Below are positions 56,015-64,000 of a stretch of 64,000 nucleotides of DNA, in pieces. Both the position numbers and the translations under genes were made by a program. Source of the DNA: Capsicum annuum (taxonomy: Eukaryota; Streptophyta; Magnoliopsida; Solanales; Solanaceae); the NCBI RefSeq assembly GCF_002878395.1, contig NC_061118.1, positions 85,667,840 through 85,731,839 of the forward strand, read 5' to 3'. Each line of letters opens with the position of its first letter. Positions within the stretch are counted from its first letter, which is position 1. The notes under the pieces are model-generated. The model was not told the DNA's origin, did not search any database, and was given only the letters and a program-made list of their open reading frames with translations.

Positions 56015-58511
56015 TGTAAGACCCCGCATAATTTCTAGCTTAATTCAGTCCTTTAAGCTTGTTAAGGGGTCCCATACTTAGAATATATTAGCTAAGTATT
56101 CAGACTTAGCGCCATTTTAGCCTTCAAAAGTTGGAAATCTTATTTTGAGACCTTTACGTCCCTTAAATTTTGATATTATAGTTAATTCACGATCAGGAAG
56201 GTCAATAGATGTTCCCGAACAAGTTTTAGAATTTTCGAATCTCATTTAGACCATTTTTGAGTACCCAAAATAGTGGGTCAATGCGATCTTGACGTGTCGC
56301 GTCGACCATCGCATCGATAAGATAGTTTTTCCCCAGCTTCAATGCAAATTCCAGTGAACCAATGCGGACTCGACACGGCGCGTTGGCTATCATGTTCATG
56401 CCAATGATGCAGCGCATCGGTTGTATCCTCAGGGTTAATTAGGTCTTTTTTCCATGCCCTTCAGCCCCCAAAACACGAAATTAAACCCTTTGGAGAGCAA
56501 TTATACTCATTCTTTCTCAAATTTTCTCAAGAACAAAACCTTAGGTGTTCGAATTTCAAATCAAGAACTTAAGAACTCAAGAACTCACTATCAATATCTC
56601 AGAATTTATCAACTAAGGTATGTGAAGTGTTCATCCAAGGGTCCCTTCCACCCTTGGAGTCCAAGAAACTATTTTTAAACTTCAAGTTTATGGATTTCAT
56701 GAATTCCATATTGGGTTATATTATGTTCATGTTTATAATAATTAATTGGGATTCTAATCCATGTTTTATGATAGTTTCATTTGAGGTTAACTGATATTTA
56801 TGTAATATCATGAGGATCCATGTAAAACCCTTGAAATTGTCAATGGGGATTTGAATTATGATGTCTACTTGTTGTTTAGTGTTATATGCATATGTATGCT
56901 TACCAAGTGCTTGATGAATTGTTCATGTGAACTAATAAGGGAAAGAAATAATGTCATGCTATCTTATTTGCAAGTAATACCATAAAAGAGTTTGATAAGA
57001 TGTCTCTATAGATGCAATAAGAATTCAATGTGCATGCTTATACTAAGAAAGATCATGCGATACTTTATTTTCATGCTATCAAGTCCTAGGGGTATTTAAT
57101 AACCGATAATTTAGCTGTTTACTTAGAGCCAGTTTCAGTTATGAAGTAATCTCAGTAGTGACTCGATCAGTAGAACTCAACCAGTTACAAAAACCCAGGA
57201 AATCTCAGTAGTATTTGTAATTCAGTCACAGGACTTAGTGTAGACCTTAATAGCAATCTGTGATCAGTCAATTAATAGAATTTAGTATTATTTCATCATT
57301 CCATGGAACTCAGTGAACTCAGTTCAGTTCAGTCAAATAGTAATATCAGTAACAATTCAGTCTAGTCTAGTACAGACTAGAAATCAGTTCAGTGTCCATT
57401 CAGTTGGGAGTAGGATTCAGCACCGAGCAAACCCAGGGATGGGGGCATTCTTGTCAGCAGAGGGTTTGACCCTTAGTAGCAATCCCTATGTTACAAAACT
57501 ATGTAGCCAGCGTAGGTTAAGATATCTTCCTGCCAAATACTATGAGGGTTGATACATCATATTTGAGTTTTTCTACCCGCTAGAGTTGACGAAAGAGCTT
57601 TCTATCAGAGAGGGTTAACTCACAACTTATCTTTACCTGTTGCACGGTATTGATACCCTTCCAACTAGGTTAAAAGTTAAACCCCAATCAGATTAGAGAA
57701 GGGCATATCGGTTAGATAATTACTTCCCACAGTCTCAGTTTTAGTCTTTATCTCGGAATAAAACACTGTTCAGTTCTACAGATTCAAGACTATCAGATAT
57801 AGTCACTCAGGTCAGTATGAAACTCAGTGTAGTTCCACAGAATTTAGGACTGTCAGATATAGTCATTGAGATATCAGTTATTAGTATTCAGACTCAGTAC
57901 TCAGTATTATCACGATCTTATTAACAATTTATGTATTTATGAATGTACTCTTATTCAGTCATACTCATGTTATTCAGTTAGTATTATTCATACATATGAA
58001 CCCATGCATTTTAGTGTACATCAATAAGCATACCAGTATATTAAAAGTACTGACGCATGGTTTTTTCTCTATGATGTCTTATATCATAGGTTCAGACGCG
58101 CGGGCTCCAGAGCACCTTTAGCAATTCAGATCTTCAACTTTCAGAGTAGTGGTGAGTCCTCATTGTTTGAGGACATGATTGTTATTTTCAGTATTATTTT
58201 TAGTAGTCGGATTTAGTTAGGGACTTGTCCTATCAACTCCACTGTTCAGACAATTTAGAGGCTTTTCAGACTAAAGTATTTTCAAACAGTTATTCAGTTT
58301 TACAGTACTTATTTTCAGTTTTGGTATTTTGATACCACATTAAGATTTATTTATAGATTTGAACCTTATGGCATATGTTTTCTCCTATTTACGCAATCAT
58401 TATAGTATTTATTATAAAGTTATTATAGCCAGTACCAGTCATGGGTTAGCTTGTAGTCCTTCGAGATTATGAGCATCGCTTAGCATCCGGGGTATAAACT
58501 GGGGCATTAAA
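56015..58511 (+). repeat. Element 4 3' LTR
   Basis: Starts TGTAAGACCCCGC and ends GGGGCATTAAA, where the terminal CA has become AA, then CTTAG. Confidence 0.92.
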
Positions 58512-59865
58512 CTTAGGGACTGCTACTAACGACTTATGCCTCTACTGACAGGGGAGTCGCAGTAAGTGGTATTGCAGTTGTAAGTGCTCTGCATGAACAT
58601 GACATTATTAATATGATATTAAAATTATGGTCTGACTGACTCATTACTTGAAAATAGAAATCATGTAAAGACACATAAGTATTAGGTAATCACAACCCGG
58701 TAACATTAAATGATTATAAAAGTATGAGAAAAAATTAAATGGTAATAGAAAATCCTAATTCAGAGACCCAAAGGTAGTAAATTTCAATAACCACTTAAGT
58801 ACATAAATTTGACATAGGAATGTGTAAATCATAGGAAAAAAACATTGTTACATGATTTAAATTTGTAAGTACATGGACTCAAAACATTGGGCAGTTCAAT
58901 ACATAAGTATAATACATGAATTTAATCTTGGGGATGCATTAACCCTAGGAGAATAACGTGTTCTCATCAAATTTATGAAATTCAAGACAAAATATCAAAC
59001 TTGTAGCTTAAATAGGAATAAGTACAACTCTTATGCTCTTTAGTCCCATAAGTCATATGATAATGCTATGCTTTCAACACATGAGTATTTGGAAATGAAC
59101 CCTAACTTAAAACATGTAAATTCAACTTGAAAATCATACTTTCGGTCATAAGGATGAAAGATTAACCTTGTTCAAAATCCCACATACCTTAATTGAATAG
59201 ATTCTTGAAAAAATCTTGATACCGGGACTTAAATCCTAGTGTTCTAGAGAGTAAAAGCCTGAATTATTGGTCTTGGTAAAGAAGAGGGCTTCTACATGAG
59301 TTGTTTTGAGGATGATGGGCAAATAATGCCCTTTTTGGTGTTATAAATTGTATTTTTGATGATTTGGGTCGAGGGGAAAGGAACAAATTACCTTTTGGCC
59401 ATTAGAAAGCTGAAATAGTGCAGGAATAACCTCTGCGTCACATCTTTTTTTTTGGGTGAGAGACCAATGTATCGCGCACCTTATTCCAGGGGAGAGACCA
59501 AGGCGCCACAGGCCAATCACGGAGGCTTACTATTTCTCACAAAAATGGTCATAACATTTTGCTTAGGTGTAGGATTAAGGCAAAATTGATATAGTTGAAA
59601 AGATAATAAATTATCTAACATTTGGTGGGTCTTTAGCTGCAAAATTCCACATTTATCAAAAGTTATACATGTTCAATGTCGACCCTTATAGAATCGAATA
59701 CTAAAATTTGGCCGAATCAAAAGCTCTTAGCTCAACTTTGCTCAAAGTGATTTCTATGAATACTTTTCACTTCATAAGCACTTCACGCACTATGATAAAA
59801 ATCATGACTTATGTATTCAAATATAAATCATGGTATTAGAGTCTACGAAAATGTGGGGTATTACA

Positions 59866-62169
59866 TTATCTTTCCCTTGGAATCATTCATACTCGAATGA
59901 TGGATAAGAACTTGTTGAAGACTTAGAAGCTTGGAGTAATGTATACATGACATGTATGGTAATGAAGGATAAGCTGAGCTAAAACATTATAACTTTATCA
60001 CTAAACTAATCTCTGAGCTAACTTGACTCTATTGATTGTAAGGAGCTGATTCATGCTGAGAGTTTAGAACTCACTTGAAATGTTCATGATACAATCATAC
60101 ATATAGAACTGCAAAGTAATAACTGATGCAATAAAATTTGAAGAGTTACTAAGGAGGGAATAAAGTACGTAACTTCTCATTAGAAATTGTCCCTCAACAA
60201 AACACGTATAAGAATCAAAAGAAAAGGGCTTCATGGAATCACCAAATACATTATGTAAGAATAAATCATGAGATAATAAGACCAAGTTCTACAATGGGTA
60301 TCATAATGTCTGAACTGGAATACTTGAAAAACTGTGATCATGCACTGAACACTTGTGAACTGAGTCATGACTGAATAACTGAACCTGAAACATGATGCTT
60401 GAACTGAATTGAATTTGCAATTTACATGGATACGAACAAATTACCTCTTGGAATAGCCATATTCATGAATCTTTGAATAGTAAGACTAGATGCAAAGATG
60501 GAAAACCATATGACCTTATCTTTCTGATTGCTAAGATGAATTTGCTGGCTATACAGGCTGAATTATGCTGAAAGCTTATACTCGACTGGGGTACTTCTTC
60601 AACACTCTTTCTAAGAAGTTCTAATAACATTATGGAGCAAATAATCTTGGGAATGATCTGACTGAGATATCTATGAAAGGAATTAAATATGGCTATAACT
60701 CTGTAACATGGAACATAGTCCTATGAAACATAAGCTAGGATAGCTAGGCTTTGGGCAATGCAACTGCCCAATTCAAGCTTAACCTTGCTCCTTAAATACT
60801 CACATGGGTACATAAAACTACTCTAGCCAATTTCTAAATTGAGCTACATACTCTCACTATATTCAAGCCTAACTCAAAATGACAAGGTACTGCACATAAC
60901 ACCATAACACTAGTCTGAACCATGAATTCAATACCCCATACATTTTCACAACTTCTCATCTCACTAATAATAATTCTTACCACTTCAACAACTAAATTAA
61001 ACCTCTTCTTAGGAATTCACTAGCGCATAATGCATCCATCCACTTATGTACCAACATGACATTCAAGCCTATCATTATAACCAAATGTGAACTTTTAGGC
61101 AAACAACCCATAAAAACATTTCTCTCATATTCTCTAAACCTTTATCAATAACAACTTTCTTGCACTATTCCTAAGAAGACACATGAAATTTCAACTAACC
61201 ATTACATATACCAAAAGCTTTGCCTCAATCTTCCTTCACCCTTATAGCCTTATATAAAACAAGCGTACAAAAATCTTTTCATAATAAGTAATATTTACTC
61301 TCTCCCATCTAAACTATTGCTTATCACCACCATTATTTAATGAGGAAAGATCATTGAAATGTTAGAAAATAAGGACCTGGAGCATGAAAGAATACTATGC
61401 ATAGCTTTGACACTTAACTAAGGTCTGTGGAATAAAGTACCAACGATATGGATTCAATAAAAAGATCTAAAGTGAGGACACACATGACATATTCTGAATT
61501 TCACTGGTCATTAAGAGTGTACCATCAATACCTAGAACTGAACATACTGTAAATCATGTGTACATGAGTCATTAGTTGCATGACCTGAGTTTGGAGTTCA
61601 TAAATTCATGGGTTATGATTCGTTCTACTGATTGAACTGGAACTACTCATACTAGGAATTAGAAGTGTACATGATTCTATGAAAAGTGCATGAATATGAG
61701 TCATGATCATATAGATGACATGTAAGGCTTGAGTAAACGTTGTGATGACAGAAGTACAAAACTTGCAATTAGATAAGAATGGGTCGGGCATCTTCCTCCC
61801 TAGTGTTGTTCCACAACACACTGGCATCACTACTAGAATCTGTGAGCCTGACTTGGTTTCTTGTTCTATCATCTTCCCCTTAGATTAAAGCTATTATTCT
61901 AAGTCTATAGGCCATCTTTTTATAAACTCTAAACTAAACTGCAACCACTCTACTCTAGAGCCCATGATATAACAATCCACATAGATAATAAAATCACCCT
62001 GAAAGACCATTCTTGAAGGTGCAAAACCCACTGCTAATACTTCCTTCTGAAATAAAACTCTTAACTTTCTATAGTCACAATTATCATAATATAATAAATT
62101 GAACACATACCAACTTTGAATCTTTAGGAGTATCACCATATCCTGAGTTTGCACTATTTAGAATTTCAA
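59866..62169 (-). other. Internal region of element 5, non-coding as far as seen
   Basis: Starts (minus strand, 3' side) with the polypurine tract CCAAGGGAAAGATAA at 59866-59880. About 2.3 kb of AT-rich sequence with only short frames, among them 61606-61872 and 61894-62154 on the minus strand. I recognise none of them, although the second abuts the copia fragment and could be its decayed C-terminal continuation. Tekay-type elements often have long non-coding 3' internal regions. Confidence 0.45.
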
Positions 62170-63805
62170 TTCTTGGTTTTCAATTAGATCAATCATCCAA
62201 AATTCAAACATAGATTATAACACTTAACAAGGATATTCCCAATCAATGGTGAGTTAGAAAGTGGGATCAGGAGGATTTGAGATATGTCTGGATTACATAC
62301 AATCAAATTCGGCAAGCAGTTCTAAGGTAAACTTTCATTGGGTCATGAATAATCCACCTCCTGACGAAGAAGCTTGAATCTAAAAAATAATTAGAAATCC
62401 CCAGATATTTAACCTTGAACCCAGAGTACAAAAATATTTGATATCACTAACTTCTTGGGTGTTATTCCCAATAAGCATGATGCCATCGACATTTATAGTC
62501 AAAATTGTGACAAGAGCACCAGAAGCTTTAAAGAACAAAGAACAATCATTGACAAGTCTGCTTGAGACCGTATAAAGATTTGCGAAGTCAGCAAACATGG
62601 GAGGGAGAAGGTGCAATTGAACCAAGGGGAATTACATATATACCTCTTCATCAAGATCTCCATGAAGAAATGTATTATTCATATAAAATTGATACAAAGA
62701 CAATCCTTTTAGATTGCAATAGAAATAATACAATGGATTATGGTCATCTTAACGACGAGATAAAAATGTTTTGGTATAATATACCCCTCTCTCTATGTAT
62801 CCCCACGAATAGAAAGTTTTGTTTTTTCACTTTCAAGAGACCCATGAAATTTCGGATTAAATTTATACACTTATTTGCAGGGCAAAGCTCTCTTACTAGG
62901 AGGAAGATATACAACATCCCACGTACGATTGGATTCTAGTGTATTAAATTCAATGGCTATTGCAAATTTCCATACAAGATATAATACTACATGTTATTAA
63001 GAGGTAGGCTTATGGATTTGGCAAATAATATTGAAAATGGATTTATTTTACGATGTTAAAGCAGAGAAGGAAAAAGAATAAAGGGGAAGACAATGACGAT
63101 TAGGAAAAATAAAATAAGAATAAATAGAATTGCACATGTAATCAGATAGAAATTTAGGAGCAATGTGCTCTCTTGATGATCTCTATTATGCAAGGCTTGT
63201 TCCTGAAAGAAACACTTTAGTCTGATATGTATCGGTGATGTAGATAGAAGTATCATTGAGAGGAAAAGATACAGATGAAGTAGGATGAGGAGAAAAATAA
63301 GAGGAAGAAGATATAAGAATAACAGAATAAGAAAGAGGGAGATGTTGAGAGCTATATAGAGTAGGAGAAATAAGGGAATTGGAAGGAGATTAAGTATATG
63401 TAAAAGTGTCATAAAAAAGAAACTCAAGAAAAATAAAAGTGTTGTCGGTAGTAGACTCAGGAGAGGAAGCGGGAAAGAGTGTAGGTAACAGAGAGGTATG
63501 AGTAAGGAAAAAGATGTATTCGACAAACTAGACATCTCTAGAAACAAACACATGATTAGTCTGCAAATGTAAGATTGTATAACCTTTCTTTTCAAAGAGA
63601 GACCCAAAAATACACCAAGGATAGATCAAGGGTCAAGTTTGTACCTGTTCCTAGTCAAAGTGGAGCTAAACTAAAGGCAACCAAATGGTATAATGTAGGA
63701 ATAATCATGTGGTTTGCTAAAAAGTACCTGGTAAGGTGATTTATTATAAAGGACTCTGGAGGGAAATTTGTCAATTTAGTCTGTAGCAGTAAGTAGAAAA
63801 TTTGA
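62170..63805 (-). pseudogene. Ty1/copia pol fragment (integrase C-terminal part and reverse transcriptase)
   Basis: Read from 63805 downwards. The integrase side gives DKFPSRVLYNKSPYQVLFSK, IIPFGCL, KLDP, VFLG, then after a frameshift GYTILHLQTNHVFVSRDVSF. A serine-rich linker follows (63480-62960). The RVT_2-type reverse transcriptase gives TWDVVYLPPSKRALPCK, WRSSR- and GDTQR-like pieces, NNTFLHGDLDEEVYM, VCLLRKSLYGLKQT-like sequence, then after a deletion CSLFFKASGALVTILTINVD, G, IMLIGNNTQEVSDIKYF, and KFTLELLAEFDCM. The YVDD motif reads NVDG (glycine codon 62482-62484). Frames are broken in many places. No LTR was identified. Similarity stops abruptly at about 63805. Confidence 0.85.
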
Positions 63806-64000
63806 ATGCACCCGCCACGCCGTCTCCAGCTGCCGCAGCCCCAAGCGAAATCCGGTAACTTCTAACCTTTGTTATTTCGTTATTTCATATTGCATTTTAG
63901 TTCATTATTTCATATTCCATTCTTAGTACTATGCTCGTAGTAGCCCGTGTACCTTGACTTGCGTGGGATTTGTGAACATTATCTGTTGTCTGTTGTTGCT
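63806..64000. other. Unassigned, GC-richer end of the window
   Basis: Begins with GCACCCGCCACGCCGTCTCC, clearly richer in G and C than its surroundings, and then turns AT-rich (TTATTTCGTTATTTCATATTG). It interrupts the copia integrase, so it is a later insertion or a rearrangement junction. No frame or repeat is recognised in 195 bases. Confidence 0.4.

Larger units (their letters stand above)
50919..58511 (+). mobile_element. Element 4: internally deleted Ty3/gypsy derivative nested in element 5's LTR
   Basis: Full structure with 5' LTR 50919-53450 (2532 bases), primer site, about 2.56 kb internal region, polypurine tract and 3' LTR 56015-58511 (2497 bases). The target duplication CTTAG is perfect (50914-50918 and 58512-58516). 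The internal region keeps only the end of gag with a zinc knuckle and the start of the protease. Most of gag and all of reverse transcriptase, RNase H and integrase are gone. It could only have moved using proteins of an intact relative. The LTRs differ at many sites. Confidence 0.93.
49729..59865 (-). mobile_element. Element 5: 3' LTR of a minus-strand Ty3-type element, split by element 4
   Basis: LTR sequence lies at 49729-50918 and 58512-59865, about 2.5 kb together. On the plus strand it starts TGTCATGACTTGAG and ends GGGGTATTACA. To its right, minus-strand CCAAGGGAAAGATAA is a polypurine tract next to the LTR start TGTAATACCCC, so this is the 3' LTR and the internal region lies at 59866 and beyond. 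The left flank is GAAAC (49724-49728). The matching duplicate at the other end of the element was not found in the window. Confidence 0.78.

Noticed and set aside
50919..59865. One large element with unusual 9-kb structure
   Set aside because: The perfect CTTAG duplication and matched LTR ends show an independent element 4 nested in a split LTR of element 5.
62562..62939. 125-codon frame on the plus strand
   Set aside because: Antisense shadow of the copia reverse transcriptase, which is clearly recognisable on the minus strand.
63056..63607. 183-codon leucine-rich frame on the minus strand, looking like a membrane protein
   Set aside because: It begins in the copia integrase tail (VFLGLSLKRK) and then runs out of the true frame; the neighbouring frame gives the family sequence (FVSRDVSF). 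The hydrophobicity comes from T-rich codons.

Overview
The window looks like a gene-poor, AT-rich, repeat-dominated stretch of a nuclear plant genome. I see no intact host gene, no tRNA or rRNA gene, and nothing bacterial, plastid-like or viral. It is built from nested, decayed transposable elements. The protein families (long-LTR Ty3/gypsy chromoviruses of the Tekay/Del type, a Ty1/copia fragment, DUF1985 plus Ulp1/C48-protease pseudogenes of the kind carried by Mutator-like elements) and the recurring TGTTGCAACAGATG-type motif suggest Solanaceae, probably Capsicum. The species guess rests on recalled family resemblance, not on a search.

Base layer, oldest. After removing the LTR elements, what remains is 1-1486, 12038-14097, 29746-30490 and 39356-49728. 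It holds (i) an unrecognised ORF family, possibly the N-terminal part of a MULE transposase, present as two inverted copies (about 936-1440 on + and 12650-13150 on -) that form the outer arms of a palindrome of about 1.6 kb with a 43-bp loop at 12303-12345; (ii) two convergent DUF1985-Ulp1-like pseudogenes, 41946-45480 (+) and 46180-49728 (-); (iii) minisatellites with a palindromic core TGTTGCAACA, in the introns and flanks of these sequences and not noticed inside the LTR elements.

LTR layer. Element 1 (1487-12037, +) is a full-length Tekay/Del-type element with 2.7-kb LTRs and a perfect TTATA target duplication, inserted in the left arm of the palindrome. A solo LTR of a second family (14098-29745, +) is split by element 2 (15565-25225, -; full length, target duplication CCACG/CCATG) and by a non-autonomous element with 1236-bp direct repeats (25505-29211). 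Element 3 (30491-39355, +) has the same LTR as that solo LTR, lacks most of its 5' LTR, and carries a 1211-bp unknown insertion in its 3' LTR. The solo LTR and element 3 are followed by the same flank (29746-30490 and 39356-40830), which implies a tandem segmental duplication. Element 4 (50919-58511, +; target duplication CTTAG) is an internally deleted derivative. It sits inside the 3' LTR of a minus-strand element 5 (49729-59865), which itself interrupts the 5' end of the minus-strand Ulp1-like pseudogene. A minus-strand Ty1/copia fragment (62170-63805) follows, then an unassigned GC-richer end.

All coding regions are interrupted by stops, frameshifts or catalytic substitutions, so nothing here is expected to transpose or encode an active enzyme by itself. 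I did not find a convincing new functional system. The best leads are the palindromic minisatellite tied to the MULE/Ulp1-like layer, the long hairpin, the duplicated locus that became a solo LTR on one side, and the 1.2-kb insertion with short direct terminal repeats.
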